Source: Saprospiraceae bacterium (GTDB lineage Bacteria; Bacteroidota; Bacteroidia; Chitinophagales; Saprospiraceae). From it: a DNA stretch of 64,000 bases. The first letter of the stretch is position 1. The number at the start of each line of letters is the position of its first letter. The position numbers and the translations under genes were made by a program. Where the stretch lies: NCBI GenBank assembly GCA_022841345.1, contig JALHRR010000003.1:142776-206775 (forward strand). Direction: 5' to 3'. This document shows positions 8,827-18,400 of the stretch, piece after piece. Under the pieces are notes generated by a model that was not told where the DNA came from, ran no database searches, and worked only from the letters and a program-made list of their open reading frames with translations.

Positions 8827-9369
8827 ATGATGTCGAGAACAAACTCAGATTACAGCACCGGCTACAAGAGTCCGGAAAATACCTTGAAGCAATTGCATGC
8901 AGAGTACAATCAGAAAGATTCGATTGTCTCCACGGCCCTATTTTTGTTTGTGATCATGATTGGATATATCCTGCTTAATATGGAAACGTTTGATTGGGCA
9001 GTATTTGCTCAGAAAGTCCTGATTTTGGGGCTTTGTTTACTTTTGATATTTGTGTTTGTCCGGTTTAGGTCGAAAAAAGAAAAAATCCCGGCATTTTCAC
9101 CTGAAAACTATAAGCAAATTGTCCAGGACCTGAAGAGCTATTACAAGCCCAACCAGAGTAGTTTTCTGTTCTTTCCTTTGCAAATTATTTTTTTCGTTTC
9201 TTTTTTCTTCCTCATTGATGGTGCCTCTCTCCGTCAAATCTCGAATTGGAATTTCTGGAATGAAAATTATCTGATTGGGATTATTGTATTGACTGCGAGT
9301 TTCTTTTATGATACTGTTCAGCGCTATAGAAAGTATCAGCAGCTCCGTACTCTGGAGACTAAGTTCTGA
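8827..9369 (+). CDS. Hypothetical four-helix membrane protein
   Basis: This 180-residue protein is not a family I recognise. The start is taken as ATG 8827, although ATG 8830 is equally possible; an in-frame TTG at 8821 is less likely. It has a polar N-terminus, then four hydrophobic stretches in two hairpins: about residues 32-52 and 57-75 (separated by NMETFDWA), and about 111-128 and 143-160 (separated by an SNWNFWNENY loop). The intervening cytoplasmic segment is charged (RFRSKKEKIPAF...YKQIVQDLKSYYKP), and the tail is basic (RYRKYQQLRTLETKF). The paired-hairpin layout is reminiscent of two-transmembrane sensor or effector modules, but no function can be assigned. It ends 188 bp before dnaE2, with a promoter-like element between them. 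Confidence 0.7.
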   Translation: MMSRTNSDYSTGYKSPENTLKQLHAEYNQKDSIVSTALFLFVIMIGYILLNMETFDWAVFAQKVLILGLCLLLIFVFVRFRSKKEKIPAFSPENYKQIVQDLKSYYKPNQSSFLFFPLQIIFFVSFFFLIDGASLRQISNWNFWNENYLIGIIVLTASFFYDTVQRYRKYQQLRTLETKF

Positions 9370-9480
9370 TGCTACTCCCGCTATCTTGGTTGGGAAGCCG
9401 ATTTCAGGTTTAGTGCTCTTCCAAATAAGTCCAATAAAAAAAACAGCACCCTTCCACATACAAGTCTCTTTCCTTCGTTA

Positions 9481-9488
9481 TATATTTG
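9481..9488 (+). promoter_or_regulatory. Candidate -7 element (TATATTTG) of dnaE2
   Basis: TATATTTG matches the Bacteroidota -7 consensus TAnnTTTG. It lies 70 bp before the dnaE2 start. No good -33 TTTG is seen at the expected distance. Its last base overlaps the first GTCG-N7-CGAC dyad. Confidence 0.5.
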
Positions 9489-9528
9489 TCGGCTTAAGCG
9501 ACTAATAATTGTCGAATATTACGACAAT
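9488..9528. promoter_or_regulatory. Tandem operator, GTCG-N7-CGAC twice
   Basis: GTCG-N7-CGAC occurs at 9488-9502 and again at 9511-9525, with starts 23 bp apart (about two helical turns). The second copy extends to ATTGTCG-N7-CGACAAT (9508-9528). The pair overlaps and follows the -7 element, as expected for a repressor site. An SOS-type regulator such as LexA is the natural suspect in front of a DnaE2-type polymerase. That identity is inference. Confidence 0.6.
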
Positions 9529-9557
9529 GTGTGCAAAAGCGGTAAATGGACTGAGGG

Positions 9558-12497
9558 ATGATACTGAATGCTCACACATATTTTAGTCTTAGATACGGGA
9601 CACTCTCGCCCGATCAGCTCGCGGCAGTGCTCAAAGCCTCGGGACATGCAGTCGTGGCATTGACCGATATCAACAACACTTCCTGCGCCTTCCAATTTCA
9701 GGAGGCATGCCGCAAGCTGGATATTCGCTCTATTCCGGGAATAGAATTTCGACAGGACAATAAACTGCTTTATGTAGGCATCGCCCGCAACCTGGAAGGC
9801 TGGCGACAGCTCAATGCCCTGCTGAGTAAGCATTCGATAGAGGGTACTCCATTGCCCGTGATCGCTCCTCAGATGCCGGACACTTACATCATCTACCGCA
9901 GTCTGCCCAAGGTCATGGAAGACTTTGCAGAGAATGAATTCTTTGGCATCGCTCCAGAAGAAGCCAATGGATTGCACAGCTCCCCTATGAAGAAATTTGT
10001 GAATAAGCTGGTAGTCTGGTCGGCGGTAACTTTCAAAGACCCCGAAGGATTCAAAGTACACAAACTATTGCGCTGTATCGATCTGAATATAGTGATCGGC
10101 AAACTGACACCTCAGGATTGCGCATCACCCACTGAATTACCCATCTCTCCTGAGCAAATCAGCGCCACATTCCATGCCTGGCCTCAGATAGTGGAACAGA
10201 CCCGTCAATTGCTGGAAGATTGCTCCGTCACAATAAAGTCCGGTCTCGGGCTCAACAGACAGACCTTCACCGGCCGCAAAGAGGATGACCTGAAACTCCT
10301 TTACAAGCTGGCACTCAATGGCTGCAAGCGGCGATATGGCGCTGAACAGGAGCAAGCACTCGAACGCACACACAAAGAACTTAAAGTCATCGACCGTCTG
10401 GGCTTTTGTGCCTATTTTTTAATTACCTGGGACATCATACGCTATGCCCGATCTGCAGGATATTTTCACGTGGGCCGTGGCAGTGGTGCCAATAGTATTG
10501 TGGCTTATAATCTGGGCATTACGGATGTCGATCCGATGGAACTGGATCTGTATTTTGAGCGATTCATCAATCCCCACCGGACTTCTCCACCCGATTTTGA
10601 TATTGACTTCTCCTGGGACGAGCGGGATGATGTCACAGATTACATTTTCAAACGCTACGGGATGGAACACACTGCCCTTCTCGCTACTTATAATACCTTC
10701 AAGGGCAAGTCCATCATCCGTGAGCTGGGCAAGGTGCTGGGTCTGCCCAAGGATGATATCGACAGCATCGTCGAACAGCCATTCGCAACGGAAAAACATC
10801 ACCCCTACGCCAAACATATTTTCCGCTACGGCAAGCTGATCGAGGGATTCCCCAATTACCTCTCCATTCATGCAGGAGGTATCCTTATCGCCGAAGAACC
10901 CATTCACTACCACACCGCCCAGCAGATGATGCCCAAGGGATTTCCGATTGTACACTTTGATATGTACGGGGCGGAGGATTTGGGTTACCACAAGTATGAT
11001 GTGCTCAGTCAGCGGGGTTTGGGTCATATCAAGGAATCAGTGGACATCATCTACCGCAATCAGGGCCGCGAGGTCAATGTACACGACATCGCCCGCATCA
11101 AGCAGGATGAGCGGGTGCGCAGTTTGCTGCGTTCCGGTAGCTGCATCGGATGCTTCTATATTGAATCTCCCGCCATGCGGGGACTACTGACCAAGCTGGC
11201 CTGTGACAATTATGTGCATCTGGTAGCCGCAAGTTCCATTATCCGGCCCGGCGTGGCCAAGTCAGGGATGATGCGCGAGTATATTCAGCGTTTTCACAAG
11301 CCGGATAGTATCCGGTATTTGCATCCGATTTTTGAAAAACATCTCGGAGAGACATTTGGAGTAATGGTGTATCAGGAAGATGTGATGAAGATTGTGCATC
11401 ATTTTGCGGGATTGGATCTGGATGAGTCCGATGTGTTGCGGCGCATCATGACAGGTAAGAAGAAAAGTTCGGACACATTTTTTCAGTTGCAGCAAAAGTT
11501 CTTTCGCAATTGTAAGGAGCGGGGCTACAGCGATGCGCTGACAAATGAAGTATGGCGGCAGGTGGAGAGCTTCAGCGGTTACTCATTTTGCAAGGCCCAT
11601 TCTGCCAGTTTTGCAGTGGAATCCTTTCAGAGCTTATACCTCAAAGCTTACTATCCGAAGGAATTTATGGTGGCTGTAATCAATAATTTTGGGGGTTTTT
11701 ATTCCACCGAACTCTATGTTCACGAGGCGCGTATGTGTGGTGCACAGATCGAAGCACCCTGTGTCAATCACTCTGATTATCTGACCAATATTTATGGGGA
11801 AAGGATTTTCATCGGCTTTGTGCATATGCAGCATCTGGAGCGCAAGGTGGCACATGCCATTGTCCGCGAGCGGCATCAGCATGGTCCGTACAGACATTTG
11901 GAAGATTTTGTGCGGAGAGTGGATATCTCACAGGAGCAACTGACCATATTGATTCGTATCGGGGCATTTCGCTTTACGGGTATGAGCAAATGCTCGCTGA
12001 TGTGGGAGAAAAATGCATTCTATGAACAGGCGCAGGCACAGGTAGGGCATATGGCATTGTTTGAAGAAGAAGAGATCCATTACGATTTGCCGGCACTGGA
12101 AGAGCTTCCTCAGGATCAGGCCTTTGACGAAATAGAGATACTGGGATTTCCTCTCTGTCCCCCCTTTAACCTGATAGATACCCGACCAAAGGAAAAATTG
12201 ATTTTCGCAGATGACATGAAGCGATATTATGGCAAGCAGGTGAGTATGCTGGGCTACTATGTTACCCGAAAACCGGTTACTACGATCAAGCGCGAGCTGA
12301 TGGCATTTGGCACCTGGGTAGACGAACGTGGCAGATTTTTTGACAGCACGCATTTTCCTCCGGAATTTAAAAAATTCCCCTTCAAAGGCTCCGGCTGTTA
12401 CCTCATCAAAGGCAAGATTGTTCCTGACTTTGATTTCCCCAGCCTCGAAGTAAGCTACATGGAGAAACTGCCCTATGTGAAGGACGGAAGGTACTGA
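9558..12497 (+). CDS. dnaE2: DNA polymerase III alpha subunit, DnaE2-like (putative error-prone)
   Basis: This 979-residue C-family polymerase is much shorter than the replicative alpha subunit and resembles the damage-inducible DnaE2/ImuC class. The order is an N-terminal PHP domain, then GRGSGANSIVAYNLGITDVDP (about 307-327), the catalytic PDFDIDF (about 345-351), a second catalytic region with HFDMYGAEDLGYHKYDVLSQ, the helical YSFCKAHSASFAVESFQSLYLK motif, a helix-hairpin-helix region, and a C-terminal OB fold (VSMLGYYVTRK onward). The PHP metal residues are degraded: the usual HxH start reads NAH and the TDH motif reads TDI, so no PHP nuclease activity is expected. The gene looks more GC-rich than its neighbours, and no imuA or imuB is adjacent. 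It is monocistronic behind a tandem dyad operator. Confidence 0.88.
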   Translation: MILNAHTYFSLRYGTLSPDQLAAVLKASGHAVVALTDINNTSCAFQFQEACRKLDIRSIPGIEFRQDNKLLYVGIARNLEGWRQLNALLSKHSIEGTPLPVIAPQMPDTYIIYRSLPKVMEDFAENEFFGIAPEEANGLHSSPMKKFVNKLVVWSAVTFKDPEGFKVHKLLRCIDLNIVIGKLTPQDCASPTELPISPEQISATFHAWPQIVEQTRQLLEDCSVTIKSGLGLNRQTFTGRKEDDLKLLYKLALNGCKRRYGAEQEQALERTHKELKVIDRLGFCAYFLITWDIIRYARSAGYFHVGRGSGANSIVAYNLGITDVDPMELDLYFERFINPHRTSPPDFDIDFSWDERDDVTDYIFKRYGMEHTALLATYNTFKGKSIIRELGKVLGLPKDDIDSIVEQPFATEKHHPYAKHIFRYGKLIEGFPNYLSIHAGGILIAEEPIHYHTAQQMMPKGFPIVHFDMYGAEDLGYHKYDVLSQRGLGHIKESVDIIYRNQGREVNVHDIARIKQDERVRSLLRSGSCIGCFYIESPAMRGLLTKLACDNYVHLVAASSIIRPGVAKSGMMREYIQRFHKPDSIRYLHPIFEKHLGETFGVMVYQEDVMKIVHHFAGLDLDESDVLRRIMTGKKKSSDTFFQLQQKFFRNCKERGYSDALTNEVWRQVESFSGYSFCKAHSASFAVESFQSLYLKAYYPKEFMVAVINNFGGFYSTELYVHEARMCGAQIEAPCVNHSDYLTNIYGERIFIGFVHMQHLERKVAHAIVRERHQHGPYRHLEDFVRRVDISQEQLTILIRIGAFRFTGMSKCSLMWEKNAFYEQAQAQVGHMALFEEEEIHYDLPALEELPQDQAFDEIEILGFPLCPPFNLIDTRPKEKLIFADDMKRYYGKQVSMLGYYVTRKPVTTIKRELMAFGTWVDERGRFFDSTHFPPEFKKFPFKGSGCYLIKGKIVPDFDFPSLEVSYMEKLPYVKDGRY

Positions 12498-12834
12498 AAA
12501 GGGTGGGAGTGTGAGTATGAGTATGGGTGTGATCAGAATGAAGCCCTACCCAACACCAATTTGCAAGTTTTCCGACCCCCTGATAATTTGCAAATTTTTC
12601 GTACAGGGTAGCAAGAAATGTATATTTAATTAAAAGTCTGTACTTGAATTTGACATTTAAATTGGCAAATTTATAGTCCATGTCCCGAAAAATCAACTAC
12701 GGCACGTGTTCGAAAAACGCTACTGATTTATGGATCGCAGCGCAAGACTTCGGCGTCAGGAGACACCAGTATGTGAAGAGTTGGAGTTTTGAGTGTGAGT
12801 TTTTGTGAAGTAGCTATGTTATCACTGGAATGGG
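12498..12834. other. Intergenic, no gene seen
   Basis: Just after the dnaE2 stop there is a G-rich microrepeat (GTGTGAGTATGAGTATGGG), the reverse-complement orientation of the C-rich blocks elsewhere. An imperfect direct repeat follows: AATTTGCAAGTTTTCCG and AATTTGCAAATTTTTCG at about 12560-12602. The rest is AT-rich and unexplained. A 96-codon minus-strand frame over this region has no family features. Confidence 0.4.
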
Positions 12835-13260
12835 TCGTAGAGCGAATAGGAGTAGTGCGCCTAGGGCGCATTAGGGGGAGCTCCTGGCCCGGTGTGTGAG
12901 CTTCGGCTGCGCCTCGCTCGTGTGCTGCTTGCGGGCTCAGCCCGCGCGGGATGTGGTTCACTTCGTTCACGGGATGTGTAACAGCCTTGATCGCCAATGG
13001 CGATCAAAACATACATGCATTCTCAACATGTATCTTTGCTTCACTAGGCTGATTACTGGGAGTCAGAAGCGGCTGTTTTGGTCAGTTCGCCAAAAGCTAA
13101 TAGCTGGCTGTTTACCCACACTCACCACACACAATTCATCCCGTGAGCTATGCGAACCACATCCCGCGAATTCGACGAAGGAGATTTCGCACACACGGCG
13201 CGCAGCGACACACACTATCTCTACTCGTATCCCCCAAGGCGTAGCCTACCTCCACCCGGC
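12835..13260. repeat. Composite inverted-repeat element F1
   Basis: The left arm (about 12835-13007) contains GTGCGCCTAGGGCGCA, a GAGC...GCTC hairpin around GGC-TGC-GCC, GCGGGC-TCA-GCCCGC, then GGGATGTGG and GGGATGTGTAACAGCC. It ends in a perfect hairpin, TTGATCGCC-AAT-GGCGATCAA. The right arm (13138-13260) reads CATCCCGTGAG...GAACCACATCCCGCG, the inverted counterpart of the GGGATGTG region, followed by ACACTATCTCTACTCGTAT, which inverts the GAATAGGAGTAG of the left arm. Between the arms lie CGGCTGTT-type microrepeats. The same composite occurs at 44930-45480. Confidence 0.65.
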
Positions 13261-13382
13261 TGTTTTCTCGAAGCTAGAAGCTCGAAGCTCATGGCTTGCA
13301 GCTTCTTCCACACATGACATTTTCGCATACAAAAATCAATAAACATCCCCCTTTGCTGTCAATATGTCACTGATCTATCGGG
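13261..13382. other. Spacer upstream of htpG
   Basis: The beginning is microrepeat (TCGAAGCTAGAAGCTCGAAG). From about 13310 it becomes an ordinary AT-rich upstream region containing two TGTCA half-sites at 13356-13370 (CTGTCAATATGTCAC). Confidence 0.4.
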
Positions 13383-13399
13383 TGGCACTCCCTTTGATA
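13383..13399 (+). promoter_or_regulatory. Sigma-54-like element upstream of htpG
   Basis: TGGCAC-N5-TTGATA starts at 13383, with GG-N10-GA spacing, close to the sigma-54 pattern TGGCAC-N5-TTGCW. ATGTCACTGAT at 13364-13374 lies just upstream. A similar pair (ATGTCAGTAAT, then TGGTAC-N5-CTGTTA) precedes secA. Assignment to sigma-54 is inference. Confidence 0.35.
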
Positions 13400-13457
13400 A
13401 CGCTACTATCGTCATACAGGCTTATAGTCTGATTGTCTCACATCAAAATTAAAATCT

Positions 13458-15320
13458 ATGCATACAGGTACGATTTCCGTTCAAACGGAGAATATTTTTC
13501 CCATAATCAAACAGTTTTTATACTCTGATCAGGAGATTTTCCTCAGAGAATTGATTTCAAATGCAGTAGATGCTACATCCAAGCTGAAAGTACTAGCCTC
13601 TAAAGGTGAATTTAAAAATGAGCTGGGTGATCTTACCATTGAAATCATTCTGGACGAGGCAGCAAAAACGCTTACCATTCGCGATAAAGGTATCGGTCTG
13701 ACCGGCGAAGAAGCAGAGAAATACCTGAATCAGGTGGCATTCTCCAGCGCCGCTGAGTTTTTGGAAAAATACAAGGATGAAGCCAATATCATCGGCCATT
13801 TTGGGCTTGGATTTTATTCTGCTTTCATGGTTTCTTCCAGAGTAGAGGTGAAATCATTATCCTGGAAAGAAGGAGCCAAAGGTGTGACCTGGGCTTGCAA
13901 CGGAGATCCTACTTACACGCTGGAAGAAAATGATAAATCAGAACGTGGTACAGATGTCATTCTTCATATCAGCGACGATGCTTCTGAATTCCTTGAAAAA
14001 AGCAGAATCGAGCAATTGCTGAAGACATATTGCAAGTTTTTACCGATCCCAATTCAGTTCGGAACCAATACGGTGACTAAAACTGAGGGGGAAGGTGACG
14101 ACAAAGTGGAAACCACAGAAGAAGTACCTAACATCATCAACAATCCTGATCCGATCTGGAGAAAGCAACCGGCCGAGTTGACGGATGAAAATTATAAAGA
14201 GTTCTATCAGGAGCTGTTCCCTTACAGCGCAGATCCATTATTCTGGATTCATCTGAATATTGACTATCCGTTCAATCTGACAGGAGTTTTATATTTTCCT
14301 AAGCTGGGCAATAGCATGGAAGTCCAGAAAAACAAGATTCAATTATACAGCAATCAGGTCTATGTGACAGATAATGTGAAAGACATTGTTCCTGAATTTT
14401 TGACGCTCTTACACGGAATCATTGACTCTCCGGACATACCGCTGAATGTGTCAAGAAGTGCTTTGCAGGCTGATTCTCATGTGAAAAAAATTACAGGATA
14501 CATCACACGTAAAGTAGCAGATAAGCTGCATGATTTATTCAAAAAGGACAGAAATGAGTTTGAACAGAAGTGGAAAGATATAGGAGTATTCATCAAGTAC
14601 GGAATACTTTCGGATGAGAAATTCAGAGAGAAGGCAGACAAATTTGTCCTGTTGAAAAACACAGAAGATCAGTTTTTCACTTTGGATGAATACAAAGAGA
14701 AAATAGGCGAGACTCAGAAGGATAAGCACGACAAACTGGTATGCATTTATACAAATGATCCGGAAGGGCAGCACACTGCATTGGAAGCAGCGATTGCAAA
14801 AGGCTATGATGTGCTGCATTTTGATACCTTGCTCGACAATCACTTCCTGCAACATCTTGAATATGCCGGACAAAATTTCACATTTGTTAGAGTTGACTCG
14901 GAAACACCTGATCAATTAGTACAGAAGGATGAGAATGCTGAAGCTGTACTAAGTGAAGATGATCAGAAATCTGTGAAAGAATGGTTTGAATCAGTAGTAC
15001 AGAACAAGTTGGCTCATGTGGAATTGAAAGGCATGTCCCCCAATGATCAGCCTGTCTATATCACTCGTCCTGAGTTTATGCGCAGGATGAAAGAAATGCA
15101 GATGATTCAGGGTTCAGGACTGGGAGATTTCCCTGAAAGTTATAATGTGGTAGTAAATGCTAACCATCCATTAGTAGCAGAAAAAATTCTGAATACCACC
15201 GACACTGCTGAAAGAGAAAAACTTGTAAGCCACTTGTATGACCTTGCCCGACTTAATCAGGGAATGCTGAAAGGTAAGGAGCTGACAGCTTTTATAAATA
15301 AAAGCTTGTCCCTGATCTGA
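13458..15320 (+). CDS. htpG: Molecular chaperone HtpG (Hsp90)
   Basis: This is a 620-residue cytosolic Hsp90 homologue, close to the usual bacterial length. The N-terminal GHKL ATPase shows the Hsp90 signature YSDQEIFLRELISNAVDA (about 22-39) with the magnesium-binding Asn, DKGIGLTGEE, and NIIGHFGLGFYSAFMV. The middle domain contains the catalytic-loop region LNVSRSALQAD. The C-terminal dimerisation domain ends in AFINKSLSLI with no extra tail, as normal for bacterial forms. The start codon gives the expected MHTGTISVQTENIF. The gene stands alone, with a rho-independent terminator 60 bp downstream and a TGGCAC-N5-TTGATA element upstream that suggests stress-linked control. Confidence 0.97.
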   Translation: MHTGTISVQTENIFPIIKQFLYSDQEIFLRELISNAVDATSKLKVLASKGEFKNELGDLTIEIILDEAAKTLTIRDKGIGLTGEEAEKYLNQVAFSSAAEFLEKYKDEANIIGHFGLGFYSAFMVSSRVEVKSLSWKEGAKGVTWACNGDPTYTLEENDKSERGTDVILHISDDASEFLEKSRIEQLLKTYCKFLPIPIQFGTNTVTKTEGEGDDKVETTEEVPNIINNPDPIWRKQPAELTDENYKEFYQELFPYSADPLFWIHLNIDYPFNLTGVLYFPKLGNSMEVQKNKIQLYSNQVYVTDNVKDIVPEFLTLLHGIIDSPDIPLNVSRSALQADSHVKKITGYITRKVADKLHDLFKKDRNEFEQKWKDIGVFIKYGILSDEKFREKADKFVLLKNTEDQFFTLDEYKEKIGETQKDKHDKLVCIYTNDPEGQHTALEAAIAKGYDVLHFDTLLDNHFLQHLEYAGQNFTFVRVDSETPDQLVQKDENAEAVLSEDDQKSVKEWFESVVQNKLAHVELKGMSPNDQPVYITRPEFMRRMKEMQMIQGSGLGDFPESYNVVVNANHPLVAEKILNTTDTAEREKLVSHLYDLARLNQGMLKGKELTAFINKSLSLI

Positions 15321-15378
15321 TCAGGTCTATATAGTTCAGCACGCTGCATATCTTAGATTTTTGGCGATCTGAAAAAAC

Positions 15379-15414
15379 AAAAGAGCCGTTTACAATTGCG
15401 TAAGCGGCTCTTTT
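15379..15414 (+). terminator. Rho-independent terminator of htpG
   Basis: AAAAGAGCCG pairs with CGGCTCTTTT, with additional TAC/GTA pairs, around a short loop. T-rich sequence follows on the plus strand and an A-rich tract precedes, so it may also serve leftward transcription of the protease gene. Confidence 0.8.
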
Positions 15415-15477
15415 AGTTTTAGAACAAATTACCCATGAAATGTGTAAATCAATGGGGATTCCCGGAGTAATGTGTTT

Positions 15478-18400
15478 CTACTCCTTCACAAATCTCTGTG
15501 AAAACGTAAACCCGCTATCCAGCAGCTTAAACACATAAACACCCGGCACTAAAGACTTTATCGAAATGTCCTGATCAGAATTGGAGATTCCGCTCATCAC
15601 TTCCTGTCCCGCAGCATTGATAATTTGATATTCCCAGTGTTCTCCGGGGCTTGAGTTTCCTGTATCCAACCTTACCAATTGACCGGCTGGATTTGGATAC
15701 AAGAGCCATTCATCATTTCCGCCCAATCTAATTTGTCTGATAGTAGAATAGTTGGCCTGACCTGCCTTATCCACATGTTTGATCCGGTAATAAATATCCT
15801 GATTTCTTGATATCGATATGTCTTCATATTGATAATTCATCAGAGGAGTTTGTTCAAATTTGCTGTTTATGGATGTGATCGGCTTAAAGTTATAAGCATC
15901 ACCGATACTGCGCTCCACCTCAAAACGATCACTTTCTGTATCTTCCAAAACGGTCCATTCAAGCAGAGCAGATACATTTTTTTCATTTGGCTTAACTTTG
16001 AAATCAACCCATTCTATCGGAAGAATAGTCAGGAATGCCGGACATAATTCCAATGCCCAATTATTTAATTGCCCACCGGACCCACTCACCAGATCCTTTA
16101 TTTCCAGTGTCCAGGTGCCGCTGATCTGAATCCCGTTTATATCTGAGAAAGGATCTACTGGTTTGTAAATCAGTCCTCCTGTGGGTGGGCAGCTGATAAC
16201 ACTTTGGTTGCTTTGATCATCAAAACTCAGGTTGAAATTGGCACTTCCCGGGCAAATACTACTAAACAATTCTAATCTATGATTCATGGGACTGATTAAT
16301 GTGATTTCCAAATCGCTTACACGTGAATGTGTTCCGATAAGATTAATCAAATTAATATCTGTTGCCAGACCGGTATCTTCAATATCAATAGTTGATGTCA
16401 CTGTTGCAGGACCGGTTGGAATGATTAAAGGAAACCCGTTGGTTTCATAAATCAGGCATGGAACGGTGGTGAAAGAAAAAACCTCCGACCATTGCCCCTG
16501 ACCGCAATCAGTGATTCCGCGGACTCTCCAGTAAATTACAGATGTATGAGGTAACGCTATATTCGGAGTTACTGCAGTTAAAGGGGTGTTGGCAGCAAAT
16601 GCGATATTTGAAAAAGCTTGATTAAGTGCTACCTGCACTTCATATTCCAGTGCTTCTGCATCCGGAATCCATGAAAGAGCAGGAACCACAGAAACCTCAG
16701 TAGAACCATTTCCGGGCTGTAGTAATCCGATTACCGCTGCGACAGGACTCACTATAAGTTGAATATCAACTGAGCGGATGACACCGGGTGAATTTCCACT
16801 TACGGTCAATGTATAATTCCCCGGACTCAGGTTGGTCAGACCACTAATGTTGAGTGTTGACTGTCCCGGCAAATTCACACTTTGAGGTGTCAAACTTGTA
16901 TTGACGCCGATCGGAACATTTGTAACCTGTAAATTTACAGGGCCCTGAAATCCATTTAATCCAGCCAGGCTGATAGTAACCTGAACAGCGTTTTCTTCAC
17001 AAATATCCAGAACACCTGGTGTAGCTGCAATTGTAAAATCATTAGCGGCCTGCTGAATGGTAAAATTTTGGTCTGAGATATCATAAAAAATATTCCCATT
17101 TCCTCTGACCATAATTCTGGCACTGGTCGACGTTTGTGAAATTTGAACATTAGCTGAACCATTATTAGGAACTCCTGTGGCTAATTGAGTCGGGTATGTG
17201 AAGCCCCCATCAGTTGAAAGTAAAATATCAACAGTGCTGCATGAAACAGGAGAGGCAGTGGTTCCTGCAACGTCCCATGTAACTGTGTGCGTTTGATTTT
17301 GTGTCCAAACTTCCCCGCCATTGGGTTCATTGACAACAAATGGGCCAGCATTGGCCACATTGATAACCACATTATCCTGAGCAGTACAACCGGCAATTCC
17401 GGCAATATCCCGAATGGTGACTCTGAAGTTCATTGTTCTGGCGACAGTGGGAAGTACTTCCCATATATTATTGTTGCCTGCTACAACATCCGCTAGATTG
17501 GGCATATACCTTGATGGAGAGGAGTCAGGAGTCAGGGATCTGAACATGGGACCTCCCGTGCTGAAGCTACTTGGGGGCATCGGAAAATCTATCTGATTAT
17601 CAAATTGTTCCCAGCAATATGTGAGCGGATTACCATTCGGATCATTGCCAATGGCTGTCAAAATAAATGGAGTTCCCTGTGGAATATTGCGATCAGCGCC
17701 GGCATTAACAGATGGTCCCACATTACTAAATGGAATGGAAGTAGCACAAACATTTCCGCTTCCCTGTATAAAATTTGATATTTGTTGTACACTTCTGCCA
17801 TGCATGTAGGCATCAGAATTCGGTTGGATATCAGGTGCACATATGCCTGCATAAGCCATGATCGTTGTTCCACTTCCCGGCTCATATGCATTGGCAGCAG
17901 AACGGTTATTATTGCAAGAATTGTTAAAAGTATGTGAGCCTCCAAATTGATGCCCCATCTCATGTGCTACATAATCGATATCAAAAGGGTCTCCAACGGG
18001 ATTGCTTCTTCCTGTCACACCTCGGGCTTTATTAGTTGCACTGCACGGACTATTTAAATTAGCGACTCCACCCCCACCGGTCCCAAATACATGCCCGATA
18101 TCAAAATTAGGCGTTCCTATAATATTCGTGCATGTAGTTTGATTCTGGCCCAGCATCGTACTGGCATTATTATTTGTGTAAGGGTCTGTTGTTGGATTAT
18201 AGAAGAATACTGCCGTGGTATTGGCAACCAGGATGAGTCTGATTGTTAAGTCGTATTCATAAACCCCGTTAATTCTGTTGATACTTGTCGTGACTGCCGA
18301 GAGTACAAGTCCTGATTGCGCAGCACTTGTAGCACCAAAATAATTGGAATACTCACCGGTGGTGGCCTGAGCTAGCCTGTAAGATCTGAATTGACAATCC

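Noticed and set aside
10419..11027. 202-codon minus-strand frame
   Set aside because: It is antisense to the catalytic region of dnaE2, whose motifs are intact.
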